From Dysidea avara (lineage: Eukaryota > Porifera > Demospongiae > Dictyoceratida > Dysideidae), in the NCBI RefSeq assembly GCF_963678975.1, contig NC_089280.1, positions 33,250,603 to 33,314,602 on the forward strand: a stretch of DNA of 64,000 nucleotides. Direction: 5' to 3'. The notes under the pieces were generated by a model that did no database searches, was not told the origin of the DNA, and was given only the letters and a program-made list of their open reading frames with translations. A program made the translations under genes and the position numbers. Shown here in pieces: positions 44,187 to 56,749 of the stretch (positions within the stretch are counted from its first letter, which is position 1; each line of letters opens with the position of its first letter).

Positions 44187-45857
44187 GAGGTGTTGATTAT
44201 GGTAGTGGACTTTGCAATGTCACCATTCCTGCTAAAATGTTTGGAACATCATTTAGTGTTCCCATATTTGATGATAATATAATATAATGGAGAACGATGA
44301 AAGATTTTCAATTCGCATAGTTTCTAACTCACTACCTGAATATGTCATCGTCTATCATCCCAGTCTGACAACAGTGACTATAAGAGATGATGATAGTGAG
44401 CCAGTGTTATACCCAATTTTGCATATGTGACTGGGCGTGCAACAATAGGGCATGAATTTACCTAATATTCAAGTTTTAGTGACTCATAAATTTTTATGCC
44501 ATTTTGCTATAGTCATGCAATTTTTCAGGCTTATATGATACATGAATACAAATAGTCTGTTCCAATACTAAGATATGACTATTATTTTATTGTGATAGCT
44601 GTCAAAATCACTTTCAGTCAGTCAACATACAGTGTTAATGAAGATACTGGATCAGCACAACCTGTACTAGTTCTCAGTAACTCATCATCAACTGATATTA
44701 CTGTACAAGTTAGAGATACTCAGATTACTGCCACTAGTGAGTGAAGTAACATCATCACAAAATGTTAATAGTAGTAATAATGTTACAGGAGGCGTTGATT
44801 ATGATTCTGGACCATACACTGTCACATTTCCTGCTGGACAGACTAGAGTTTCACTGAATATTCCAATCAATGATGATGGCATAGTAGAAGATAATGAGAA
44901 ATTTACATTGTTTATAAACAAACCCTTGCCTAATAGGGTCACTGTTAGAAGACGTGATATTAAAGCTAGCTTCACCATAGTAGATAATGACTATAAGCAA
45001 TATTTCTAGCAATAATGCTGTTTAATAATGGCCAGTGTTACTCTGTAAACCAAAATGGCATGGAATGTTTGTATGATTTAGCCATGGTGTATGCTGTAGA
45101 GACACATGACTAATATTTAAACATGCCAGACTAACTGATGTTTCAATAGAATGCGGATTAAGTTTCACTGCACCATGTCCTTCAATGTACTGTTGGGATA
45201 AACAAAGGCTGGTAGAAGCTTGAAAAATGAAGGTGGCCAAATAATGAGTGCACAACCATGATTAAAAGTATATACCTTTTAATGGTGGATGACACACTTC
45301 TGATGTACATAATCATCTTCTAGTGAGAATTATATCACAAGCACGCTAATAACATAGGCTGCTATTATAACTCACACATACATATATATTTGTAATTGCT
45401 CTATTCTTGAATATTGTGTTTACATGAATGTGTTGTGTAGTGTTAGTAGTGGAGTTTGGATCAGATGAATTTGTTGGTTTAGAGTCATCAGGACATGTAT
45501 AAGTTGTAGTGATAATATCAGGAGGATCATCTATCACACCTATTGAAGTAGTGGTGACTCCTTCTGAGCAATCACCAGTGTCAGCAAGAGATGAGGGATA
45601 CATTAACAAGTAACACAATGTATGAACTAGTGATTACTGTACTGTGATAGGATCAGGTGTAGACTTTGACTCTAATCCAATTACTATAATATTTGGTGTT
45701 GGAGAAGTGAGTGAAAGAGTTAATATACTAGTGAGCTGTGATGAGGAGGTGGAAGGAGAAGAAACATTTGATATAACCTTGTTCTGGACAAACAATAGTC
45801 CTCAATTGAGAAGTGGTAAACACACATCGGTGGGAAAGATATATGATTATAATACAG
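44187..45857 (+). pseudogene. Decayed Calx-beta exon block (paralogue of gene 1/2 exons)
   Basis: Five Calx-beta exons are recognisable. 44187-44395 (GGVDYGSG, FGTSFSVPIFDDN) has lost its acceptor AG and carries a frameshift after DDN. 44599-44736 (ITFSQSTYSVNEDTG) is clean. 44789-44992 (GGVDYDSGPYTVTFPAG) has a donor changed from GT to AT. 45441-45587 has an in-frame TAA at 45500-45502 and a donor changed to GA. 45651-45857 (SGVDFDSNP, CDEEVEGEETF) is clean. Three of five exons are damaged at splice sites or frame, so this block is very likely not translated as a whole. It could be the relic of a receptor gene between genes 1 and 2, or the dying 5' part of gene 2. Confidence 0.8.
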
Positions 45858-46077
45858 GTACAATAATGAGCAATTTTGTATAGTATAGATGTGTAATACT
45901 GTTAAATCTATAGTAGCAGTACATACTGCATACAGCATCAGATTCCTTTTAAGAATTCAAGAGTTTAAGATTTAAATGCAGTATGAAAACTAAGAAGAGA
46001 CTTTTTCAAAATGCCCAACATTTAATGAAATTCAAAATCATGCAAATTCTAATTAGAATAACGGATCCAAGACAATA
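45858..46077. other. Short spacer, nothing recognised
   Basis: AT-rich, no feature supported. Confidence 0.4.
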
Positions 46078-46550
46078 ACAGATCCAGGATGGGGCATTTG
46101 GGGCAAATCCCTCCTTCACCCACTTCCCCCTTCTCCTACCTCTGTGGAAGAGCCATACTTCTTTTGATAGAAATACTATACACGTTGTCAGATTAAAAAT
46201 GAAAACTGCATATTACCACCAATTATTACAAACACATCTGAAATCCAAGTTAAAACATCTGTCAAACACCCAAACTGTGTCACCTAGCACCTTCGGACCT
46301 ACTAAGCACTTTTAAAAATAATTATCATGTTGCTGGTGTTTAAAACTTTCGTAGCCTTTTAAACTGCTTTTAAGACTTCACAACCATCTACAAATGCCAT
46401 GATGACAAAAATCAACCTTCTAAGGAGTGATCATTGCTACTTAAAAAATGCAGCAACTAACAAGTGAACATGATCTGCTCCCCAACCACCTAGCTATATA
46501 CAACTTAGCCAGTCTGTGCCCTTCCCCTTGCCAGCTCCTGGATCCGCAAT
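46078..46550. mobile_element. Possible hAT-like MITE (GGATCCAGG ends)
   Basis: Left ACAGATCCAGGATGGGG and right, inverted, TGCGGATCCAGGAGCTGGC resemble the ends at 3903 and 38455. There are C-rich subterminal tracts on both sides. No clear target duplication. Confidence 0.45.
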
Positions 46551-47301
46551 TGCAAGATGTTTGAAAATTGGTATAACTCTAAGTTATCTTTTGCAATAAT
46601 ACTCAGAAAGTCCTCTGTGTCAATTGTGCTTGTCACACATTTTACTTTATAACTCTGTAGCAGTGTTCCAATTGCTTTGACACTATAAAGATTTTAGCTA
46701 CCTGTTTACAGACAGATTTTCAACTTAGCAATTTATACTGTAGGAGTAACAAAAATATGAATGATTCATAACAAATTTTGTAGAGTGTGCCGAGAGAAAT
46801 TTATGTTTATACAAAGAAATAATATAGCTATGTAGAAAACAAGAGAAATTTTAAGTCCAGGTATAGATCTTGAAGAATATTAAACCAATGTATGGATAGT
46901 GTGCCACCATGAGGATAAATATGGTGGGTTTTCATCATGGCACAATCAAGCTACAATGATAATCAACTATAATAACACTCATTTTCTCACCATATAACAC
47001 ACACTACTTGAGTTGACTTTCTTTGCTGTGCAACACACTGTTAAGTGTCTTTGTCTTGATATCGTTTATTGGCATTTTTGATTAATGCCATTTATTTTAT
47101 ATGCTAAATGTTGCAGTTGTTTTGAGGAACAACTTATTCAATGCTAATTGTGTTAATGCAGATAATTTGTATTTAATATTAGATTTGCATACCAAAAATA
47201 TAGCTTGTATTTACTTGTTGTTATACAGTTGTGCTGTATGTTAGTATAATCACAATTTAGCATACATATTAAGCGCATAGCATAATATAATGGTTCTTTA
47301 G
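46551..47301. other. Non-coding stretch, nothing firm
   Basis: A weak tail-end-like run (ACTCATTTTCTCACC … CACACTGTTAAGTGTC, 46975-47060) recalls the composite element. No gene supported. Confidence 0.35.
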
Positions 47302-47504
47302 GCAAAAGGAAGATGTGTCCAACTCTCAATGATCCTGACAATGGCAAAGTAGTTCTGCTAAGTGACAGAAAGACTGTTGTTTTTACTTGTGAAAGTGGTT
47401 TTATTATTCTTGGAGAAGCATTCTTGTACTGTGATAATGGTAAATGGAAATCTGTTCCACCAAAATGTGTTTCTCCTACTGAATGTGCTAACAGACAGAA
47501 TTAG
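47302..47504 (+). CDS. Orphan Sushi/CCP-domain exon
   Basis: After an acceptor TTCTTTAG, phase 1 reads GKRKMCPTLNDPDNGKVV, then VVFTCESGFIILGEAF, LYCDNGKWKSVPPKC and a stop at 47502-47504. Four cysteines, the central glycines and the W-x-S-x-P-P-x-C end fit one complete Sushi (CCP, complement control protein) domain of about 55 residues. Phase 1 entry matches the Calx-beta exons upstream, so it may have been the last exon of a receptor-like or secreted protein. No 3' donor is visible. With the decayed block before it, its expression is doubtful, but its own frame is intact. Confidence 0.7.
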
Positions 47505-50340
47505 ATTGTTATCAGTAGTACTGAACATTAGCAACAATAGTTGTAGATATACTGTATTCTTTAGCCTTTTTCTATATGTGTGTGTAGTTTGCATGTGTGT
47601 GGGCATGTCTAGTAACATTCTCTGAGCTTGCAAACCTTTTCATTATTTATTTTATTATACTGCAATTGTGTATAGCTATATATTATGGGACATAGGCAAC
47701 AATGGTACACTTAAAATTGCATGCATAAAGTTAACCAAGTGTATTGACTTTGTCAACTGAAATGGTTAGGGTTACATAAAATATTCCTGCATAATAAAAG
47801 CATAATAGGCTGGAGTGCTATGTCAGGGTAATGTTATGTAGCATAATTAGGGTAGACATTTGAAACTATGGAGCTTAATTATACATGAAAACAGAATGAT
47901 ATTCCCTAACACAGCAGCCAGTGGAAAGTGCAAACTGCAATAGAGCACTCAAATTCATTGTAGGAGCTGCAATATAATGCAAGCATAATGAAGAGCACAA
48001 TAGGTGAAAATTTCTGAAAGCATTTTGGGTAAGCATATTTGACTCAGGCCTACAAAAGGTGCACTCAGTAAAAAGCAGAAAATTCTATGTCCACACATAG
48101 TCTAAGTTTTAACATGATGCATGTTTAGATGTATCATGTCTGTTTAACCATCTTCAATCATGACACATATGTGCATTTTTGTGTTATCATCTCCCCTCTG
48201 CTGCACTACAGAGTCAAATACCTACAGAGTCAAGTGAAATAAATGAATGGGATCACTTGCCTCCATAATTTAATATCTTGTCTAAAGTGCAAAACTTATA
48301 GAGTACTCATTCATTAACAAGTAGTCAAATAATATTTTGTAAATTATGATTTCTGGGCATGCCAAATGCTGTGATAATACTTTAGATAATACCATAATTA
48401 TGTTGGTGTATTATATGCGCTATATCATCCCTATACTTTCATCTGGCCTGGGGTGAAAGTCTACATACACTTGTAATCCATATAACCAGTATATGGTTGA
48501 CTGTGACAAAGACTCAGACTCAAAGTGTATATAGATTTTGGATGAAGCCAGATATGTTGGTAGATTTTGACACAGAAGTGTTATAATGATCGTGATGTTT
48601 ATAGGATGACCATGCACACCTACGTATGTTGAATCTGTAATCATTTTGTGTCAGACATTGTAGTGGTTGTGCATACTATTTTGAAAAAAAAATTTTTTTA
48701 AACTTGCACTTTCAGATATTAGCTTTGAGGACAATGTTGATAGTTGTGTGTGCTGTCATGAAGCAAACTGACTTAAGTCAAATTTTGTGATCAGAGATAG
48801 AAAAGCTAGCATTATATAGGGTTTTGATAGTTGCATGTGCAGTCCAGTCAATCTATCCAGATATCCCACTTTAATTGCTCATAAATTTCCGTTTCTTGAA
48901 TGTATACATGTACATACATTTATCTGATGTTTTGTCACATAATTGTGCTATGCAACAGTTTTAAGCGTTAAGTTGCTACCCTATTCAAGATATACTATGG
49001 GTTGTCAAGTCATGCTAATTAGAAAGGAATAAGAGTCAAACCAAAGTTTAGACTCTCTGAGAGCATCTTTTAAGGTTACATGTGCAATCCTTTAAAAGTT
49101 TATTTAAATTTTTACGTACGTAGTATGAAACTGTCTGAGATTGAATCTGAAAACATTAATTTTTGACCCAGTAATTTTTAAGCTCAAAGTGTCATCATCA
49201 CAACAGCATTGGTTCTGCTTTTTCTGATGATGACACACATCCTATCACTATTGTTACTAGAGACTTTCTGGGAATCCCCACCTCATAAAGAATATTCATA
49301 AACTAAAATCAGTTTAGAAAAGTGGCACTAAACTTATTACTTGTATCCTCCTGGTGTGATTTTTATGTTGAAAGGCTTCAGAAACTCAGTCTGTCAAAAT
49401 GTTCATTGTATCATTGGATCTAGCTACATGTAGCTAACTATGATTTATATAAAAATAGAGTTACATTTTTATAGTAAACTAAGGTCAAAAATTGGCCATA
49501 GACTTTGCAAATCAACTTTAATAGCTAAGGAAACTCCATTTTCACAAATGATTACCTCAAAATGTTGAACTAAAGTATACTTTTTAAACTGATATTTTTT
49601 ATGTAACTGGCATTTTGATTTTGCTGTATAGGTAAACTTTGAGATTGGTTTTGATAAGACTACCATGGACTGGTGTACTTAAGTGTATATAGGCACAGCT
49701 GACACAGAATTTGTGTGTACATTTTCAATGTATAAGTATTTCACTAATCATGATCAGTGCATGTGGTTGCTTGGTCTTCATAAGTGGATTGCTTGTCTTT
49801 ACACTATTATACCCCTAGCTGTTTACCCTGAACATTGCATGTTTTATGTTTTCATGTATAAGCTGAAACTATATAGCTATCTGTACCTTATTTACTTTCC
49901 ACTGGAATTAGCTTAGCTATATCATAGGACCATAATACTCTAATACTCTAATATACTATACTCTAATAGAACAATACTCTATACGATACTCTAATAGAAC
50001 AGTCATTACAGTACTCTAATAAATTGTGCTTCACTTTCAACACCTACCAACCATAGGATCTTGCTTTATCCATTTACAACAAATCAACTTACATAACTGC
50101 ACATCCTAGCAGAACCAGAGGCCTCACTTTAAACTTATTAGTTTGGGAAATAAATGGTGTTGTAAAGGGAAGATTTTCACATACTTATACTCTGACAACC
50201 GATTAAATGTAAAGAAAAAATAATGTGTTTATATAGATTTATTTGCCTTGATGATGTGAAACATGTAGAAGTAGTTTATGTATGACTGAAGATGGTACAT
50301 AATTATCAGTCTTTTGTGACATACTTTAACCATGGTATAG
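47505..50340. other. Large non-coding stretch between exons
   Basis: I see no coding exon. 47770-48040 has GCATAATAGGCTGG and AGCATAATGAAGAGCACAAT elements like the hAT MITE bodies and may be an eroded copy. 49930-50025 holds several TACTCTAATAGAACAGTCA-type motifs in a row. The rest is AT-rich and unassigned. Confidence 0.45.
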
Positions 50341-50478
50341 ATATCTCCATCACCTTCAGTCAGTCAACATACAGGGTTAATGAAGATGATGGACCAGTAC
50401 AACCTGTACTAGTTCTCAGTAACCCATCATCAACTGATATTACTGTACTAGTTAGAAGTACTGATGGATCAACTACTG
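50341..50478 (+). other. Calx-beta first-half exon, separated from its partner by transposons
   Basis: 138 bp, phase 1 at both ends, acceptor TATAG and donor GTAAGT. It reads ISITFSQSTYRVNEDDGPVQ and PVLVLSNPSSTDITVLV. The expected second-half exon is absent: 6.2 kb of composite element and BEL/Pao fossil follow, and the next exon at 56750 is again a first half. Joining 50341-50478 straight to 56750 stays in frame but would make a defective domain, so the second half was probably deleted when the elements arrived. Confidence 0.8.
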
Positions 50479-50567
50479 GTAAGTGCATTACCATCTCCTA
50501 TAAATTATTCATATTAACCCTTTAAGCTTTACAAAATGCATACATCATATCCACATAAGCCACTATA

Positions 50568-53016
50568 ATATTATCTAATCCAAAACAGCCAAGCTGTAAA
50601 AAAAGGATGCGGCACTCAGAAAGGCTATGGTGAAAAAAGATGTGAAATCCAAGGTGGCGGCCAAGAATTGGCTGTGATGGTAGGTTAATGGTAAAAATTT
50701 TAATAACGACAATTCAGGTGAATTTAGTGCCGCTAGGTCTTGGCACAAAATTCGCCTGAATTGTCGTTATTAAAATTTTTACCATTAACCTACCTTCACA
50801 GCCATTTCTTGGCTGCCTCCTTGGATTTCACATCTTTTTTCACCATAGCCTTTCTGAGGACCGCACTCTTTTCTTACAGCTTGGCTGTTTTGCATTAGAT
50901 TTCACTTCTTTTTGTATTTGTATACCCCAAAGCTGGCCTATGGCTGGCTTCAAAGCTGGCCTATGGCTGGCTTTGGGGCTTTTTTAACCTATCTTTTTTT
51001 CTTTACCACAAGAAGAAGAGAAAGATGAAGAAGTTTTTACATACTTTAACTAATTCTGATTTTATCAGTAAATGTACAAATTATATATATACATTTAATA
51101 ATGCATTTATTACATGTTAATTATTCCCTACAGATAACTTGTTTGCAACTCTCTACAGGGTGATTTGTTTGTAGCTGAACTCCCTACAAGGTAACTTCTT
51201 CTAGCTGATCTTTCTACGGGGCGATTTGTTTGTAACTGAGTTCTCTACAGGGTGATTTGTTTGCAGATGAACTCTCTACATGGTGGTTTCTTTATAGCTG
51301 AACTCTCTACAAGGTGACTTCTTCTAGCTGATCTCTCTACAGGGTGATTTGTTTGTAGTTGAACTCTCTACAGGTTATTTGTTTGTAGCTGAACTCCTTA
51401 CATTGTGTCTAGTTTCTAGCTGATCTCTCTACAGGGTGATTTGTTTGTAACTGATCTCTCTACAAGGTGATTTGTTTGTAGCTGATCTCTCTGCAGGTTG
51501 ATTTGTTTGTAGCTGAATTCTCTACAGAATGATTTATTTCTAGCTGATCTCTCTGTAGGTTGATTTGTTTGTAGCTGAATTCTCTACAGGGTGATTTTTT
51601 GTAGCTGACCTCTCTTCAGGGTGATGTATTTCTAGCTGATTTCTCTACAGGTTGATTTGTTTGTAGCCGATCTCTCTACAGGGTAATTTGTTTATAGTTG
51701 AACTATCTATAAAGTGATTTGTTTGTAGCTGATCTCTCTATAGGTTGATTTTTTTAGCTGAATTCTCTACAGGGTGATTTATTTGTAGCTGAACTCCTTA
51801 CATTGTGTCTAATTTCTAGCTGATCTCTCTACAGGGTGATTTGTTTGTAGCTGAAATCTCTACAGGGTGATTTGCTTGTAGCTGAACTCCTTACATTGTG
51901 TCTAGTTTCTAGCTGATCTTTCTACAGGGTGATTTGTTTGTAGCTAAAATCTCTACAGGGTGATTTTCTTGTAGCTGAACTCCTTACATTGTGTCTAGTT
52001 TCTAGCTGATCTCTCTACAGGGTGATTTCTTTGTAACTGATCTCTCTACAAGTTGATTTGTGTGTAGCTGATCTCTCTGCAGGTTGATATGTTTGTAGCC
52101 GATCTCTCTACAGGGTAATTTGTTTGTAACTGAACTATCTATAAGATGATTTGTTTGTAGCTGATCTCTCTGCAGGTTAATTTGTTTTAGCTGAACTCTC
52201 TACAGGGTGATTTACCTGTAGCTGAACTCCTTGCATTGTGTCTAGTTTCTAGCTGATCTCTCTACAGGGTGATTTGTTTGTAGCTGATCTCTCTACAAGT
52301 TGATTTGTGTGTAGCTGATCTCTCTGCAGGTTGATTTGTTTGCAGCTGATCTCTCTACAGGGTAATTTGTTTGTAGCTGAACTCTCTATAAGGTGATTTG
52401 TTTGTAGCTGATCTCTCTGCAGGTTGATTTGTTTTAGCTGAACTCTCTACAGGGTGATTTGCTTCTAGCTGAACTTGTCTATTTTCTAGCTAATGTCTCT
52501 ACAGGGTGCCTTTTTGTAGCTGAACTCTCCTCAGGGTGATCTGTTTCTAGCTTATCTCTCTACAGGTTGATTTGTGTATAACTGATCTCTTTACAAGCTG
52601 ATTTGTTTGTAGCTGATCTCTCTGCAGGTTGATTTGTTTCTAGCTGATCTCTCTCTACAAGTTGATTTGTTTGTAGCTGATCTCTCTACAGGGTAATTTG
52701 TTTGTAGCTGAACTCTCTCCACAGTGACATGTGTGTAGCTGAATTCTGTAGAGAGTGACTTAATTGTAGCTGAACTCTCGACAGGGTGCATGACTTGTTT
52801 ATAGCTGAACTCTCTTCAGTGTGACTTGTAATGTTCTGAATCTCTACAGTGATATATTTATAGCTTAACTCTCCACAGGGTGACTTGCTTCCAGTTGAAC
52901 TGTCTATAAGAGTAACTATTTGTGGCTGAACTCCCTACAGAATAACTTGCAATGTAATAGAACTCTATAATGGAGTAAGCTGAATGCTCTATTAGGGTGA
53001 CTGTTCTATTAGAGTA
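50568..53016 (+). mobile_element. Composite foldback-minisatellite element, copy 5 (tail missing)
   Basis: The order is foldback module (50568-50925), GGCTGGC-type palindromes (50926-50980), AT-rich spacer to 51120, minisatellite 51130-52950, and the 19-nt motif (52998-53016), after which a BEL/Pao fossil begins abruptly. This gives the same left-to-right order as in 37057-31925. Confidence 0.88.
51130..52950 (+). repeat. 31-bp minisatellite array, 1.8 kb
   Basis: About 58 units. A multi-unit block with the rare variant CTCCTTACATTGTGTCTAGT recurs near 51390, 51790, 51890, 51980 and 52225, showing higher-order duplication independent of that in the 32830-36550 array. Confidence 0.95.
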
Positions 53017-55990
53017 AACCCTTGCATGATGCTGAGAGACAAGTTGGGCTAAAAAAGGTGATGAGTTTATCCCAAACACTAAGCGATTAAATTGGTATTC
53101 AGTTGGTTTCTTCTTAAAATCAATGTCTCTACATAAAAATTGATGATATGGCCTATCCTTAGGATACAATTTTACTCTTAAATACATTTCTGCGATGTCG
53201 CAAGCCAAAGCAATGGGATACCTTCTGAACCGGAGTAAAACATTAAACAAGTCATTCTGTAATTTGGGACCTTGGTGTATAACATCATTTAGGGCAACAT
53301 TATTGTACTTAGCTAAAGCATCAAATACTATTCGTACCTTTGTGGTTGATCGATCCTTCTTCACAACAGGAAAGTGAGGTAAGTACCATCTCACTGCTTG
53401 GTTATCCTCCATTAAAGGTACCTTTGTCACATATCACTTTTCAAGATGTTTACCAATTATCTTCTTGTATTCTTCAGCAATTTCTGGTTCTCTAAACAAT
53501 CGTCTCTCCAGGTTGTATAGTCTCTTCTCTGCCATCTCGTAATTGTTTGGTAAGTTAATAAATTCTTCCTTCCAAGGAATAGCGACTCTATAACAACCAT
53601 TGTTGTAGGCTATAGATGTTTCTGTCATATTTAAAACCAGATTATCCTCAGCTTTCAATATTGAAAATTCTTCTGTCCCACTAGTATAAACTTCCCAAAA
53701 CTTTTGTAACATCAAATTTACCTTTTCAGTATCTGTCTGACCCACAGAAAAGAAGGTACAAGCAAAGTTATTACTCAGTTTTGTTTGTTTATTGTCATCC
53801 ATGGCACCGATACATGTCCAACCTAATGGGGTAAGATGTGCCACTGGCTGGCCAGGTGCTCCACGAATATCTTTAAATGAAAAATGGAGGTCTGCACAAT
53901 CAAGGCCAATCAACACATCCACTGTTGGTCATGATCCTAGTTTAGGAAATTCCAAATGTTGTAAATGAGCCCATTTTGCAGCAGATGATTTCCAATCAAT
54001 GGCCTTCAACTCCCTAGTAACTCTGTCTGCTGTAAGGGCAGTAATTGTCACAGCAGCTCTTCCATCCAAACTTTCAATAGTACATTCCACAGGAGATGTT
54101 TCAAAAGCTTCAACATGACCATTTAATACGCTAACATTAACCTTTTAACTGTCCTTGTAGACCAAGTTCTGCTGCAACATCTGAGTTGATGTAAGTTTTT
54201 GTGCTAGCATAATCCTATAATGCGTTCACTTTAACCTTTCTATTACCATTTCTCAAATACACTGGAATTGTCCTCAGAGCAATGGTACCTGGGTTTGTTG
54301 TAATTGTGGTGTATGATTCGTTTTGACCTGGGTCACTAGTAGCTTTTGGCTCCCCCTCATTTGGAGCACAAATCGTCTTCTCACTGGCCACATCATGTTT
54401 ACTCAGTAACTGTAGTTCTTCCTTCCCATGTACCACGCCTTTATTTTGACTACTGGAATGAGGACCTCGATCTTTGTGTAGTAATCTATGATGAACTTCT
54501 TTGCAGTTGTCAATTCCACATATTCTTGTTCGGTTACAATACTTTCCAAGTGACCATCGCCTAAACAACGGAAGCACAATTTACACTGTTTAGCACTGTC
54601 CCACCTGTTCTGTAAATCCATCTGTTTAAAGTCAGGACATGCCCATGCTCCATGGGGTTTACTGCACACCCTACAGACTCTTGAACTCTGTCTGTCTTTA
54701 CTAGTAACCTGCTTGACATTGGATTTACCAAAGAAACTATACGGTACATCTTTCTTAAATTTCTTAACTTCATACCTTCCTGATTTAACTGTGGAAAATC
54801 CATGGACTGCTTCCAGGGCTTTTGTTTGAAACTCTACGTCCTGGATAACCCACTCTTTCAAACTTTCAGCTGACTCTCGTTTGTGGTTTTCAAATATCCA
54901 CCTATGATAACCTGATAACATTGTTGTGGGTAGCTTCTTCTGTAATTTCAAATATAACAGGCCATCATTAAATTCTTCAAAGCAATTGGCTTCCTTTAGG
55001 TTAACAATGGTAACATCTAATAAATCTGCAAACTTTTCTATATCTCTGTGACTTCCTGGATTAATAGGCCTGAAGTTATCCACTTCTTCCAAATACAAAG
55101 CTATTTGGCGACGCTGTCCTCCGAACTTTCTTTCTAGCCTCTCCTTAGCAGTGTGGTATGCTGTTGCCGAATGTCCCAAACTATCAATGGCCTTTAGTAC
55201 CTCCCCTGCCAGACACTGCCCCAACTGTAGCAGTTTGTACTCTGGTGTAGCAGGAGCATTGTCCACACAAGCTGTAAATGCAGCTTTCCAATTTTGATAA
55301 GTCTTTTTGTCACCTGAAAAAACTGGGATTGTTACTCTTTTTAGCTGTTTCCACAAATCTAACCCAATAAGCCCGGGGTCTGTACAATTATTCTGACTAG
55401 CATTACTCACGGAAACTGACTCAGGACAGCTTCTCTCTTGTGGTGGCTGGTGATCTGGAGGAGCTTCTTGTTGAGGTAGCCCAGGTTCCTTTCTATTTGG
55501 CTGTTGTCTATCTTCTTTTTGTTGTTGTAATCTATTTAGGAACTAGTCATACCTCCTTGGTGTGCTTAGTGAATCCAAGACTTCCTGCGCTCGATTCTGC
55601 GCATTGCTATAATTCTATTTCAATCTTTTCTATTTCATCACTAAGCTTGTCTGCACTCTTACTATCTTTGTCTAACTTGTACCTATCATATAACCTCTCC
55701 ATAACATTCATAGCACATCCTAAAGCTACATCTAACTCCTCACAAATACCTTTTATTTCTACACTGTCTGTATCCTCTCTCTGAATTACTGTCAATAAAC
55801 ACCTTCTAACCTTTGTAAACCCTGTCTTTGCTGTTGCCTTTTCCCTCTTTAAGTCACTTACTGTTTGTTCAAGCTGTGTGGTCTGAAATCCTCCATCAGA
55901 AAGGCCATTCTCTGGCAGTAAAGAAGCTTCTTCTTCTTGACCTTTTTCCTGACCTTCACTCATCCTTAACCATCCTCTGCTACCAGAAAG
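53017..55990 (-). mobile_element. BEL/Pao-type LTR retroelement fossil
   Basis: Minus-strand segments show, in order, a leader/coiled region (about 55960-55600), a Gag-like region with zinc-knuckle cysteines (about 55410-54500), a protease/linker region (about 54200-53450) and the first part of a BEL/Pao reverse transcriptase (about 53430-53030). The rest of pol and the LTRs are not seen; the element stops at the minisatellite junction. It is broken, with about four or five breaks plus the missing part, yet its segments are well preserved, suggesting moderate age. Confidence 0.85.
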
Positions 55991-56290
55991 TTCCTTGTTC
56001 TAAAGACCTGTTCAATAAATAAAGAATAATGATATTTTATTGACAGCAATATCAGTAATTAGAAGTAACAAAGAATAATCAATTTAATTTCATAGATCTA
56101 CCAATAGAAGTACTAGATTGTTTTAGAACATTCAATGTATGTTCTATTAGAAATCCTCAAAAAATATGCACTCTATTAGAGTATTACAATAATATTGAAT
56201 TAAATCATGCAATGAAATACATTTATAAGTCTGTCTTCAATAATCAACATTGTATCTACATAGAAAAGAAGAAATGTGAGTAAAACAAAC
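55991..56290. other. AT-rich spacer, nothing firm
   Basis: Short ATTAGAGTATT-like motif remnants at about 56140-56190. No LTR boundary identified. Confidence 0.35.
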
Positions 56291-56615
56291 CTTAAAGTCA
56301 GCCATAGGCTGGTTTTGTGACCTTATAAAATACAAAAAGGAGTGAAATCCACACAAAAACAACCAAGCTGTGTGCAGCCTTAAGCCTGGGTGAAAAAAGT
56401 TGTGAAATCAAAGGTGGTGGCCAAGAAATGGCTGCTATGATATTAATGCTAAAAAATTTTAATAATGGCTGTGTGCTTTGTTAACATTTATTAGCATTAA
56501 CATTGCAGCCATTTCTTTGCCGCCACCTTTGATTTCATGACTTTTTTCACCCAGGCTTTTTAAGGCTGCACCATTTTTTCACAGCTTGGCTGTTTTTGTG
56601 TGGATTATGTTTACT
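56290..56615. mobile_element. Foldback module, solitary copy
   Basis: Inverted arms of about 150 bp: TGAAATCAAAGGTGGTGGCC … and its mirror GCCGCCACCTTTGATTTCAT …, with outer AACCAAGCTG/CAGCTTGGCTG parts. It is diverged from the modules at 36690 and 50568. It has no minisatellite or tail attached, so the module can occur alone. Confidence 0.85.
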
Positions 56616-56749
56616 GTAAATTTCTTTATTATCAGGAAACTGAGTGCATACACACAGTGCTGCATTGCAAGTGCACACCAGGCCATGTTGAGTGTGTAAT
56701 GTGCAACATGTGAAAAGTTGTTTACAAGTAAATGTTTTCTTTTTTCAAG

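Noticed and set aside
55440-55784. 114-codon plus-strand frame
   Set aside because: It is the antisense shadow of the BEL/Pao fossil's minus-strand reading.
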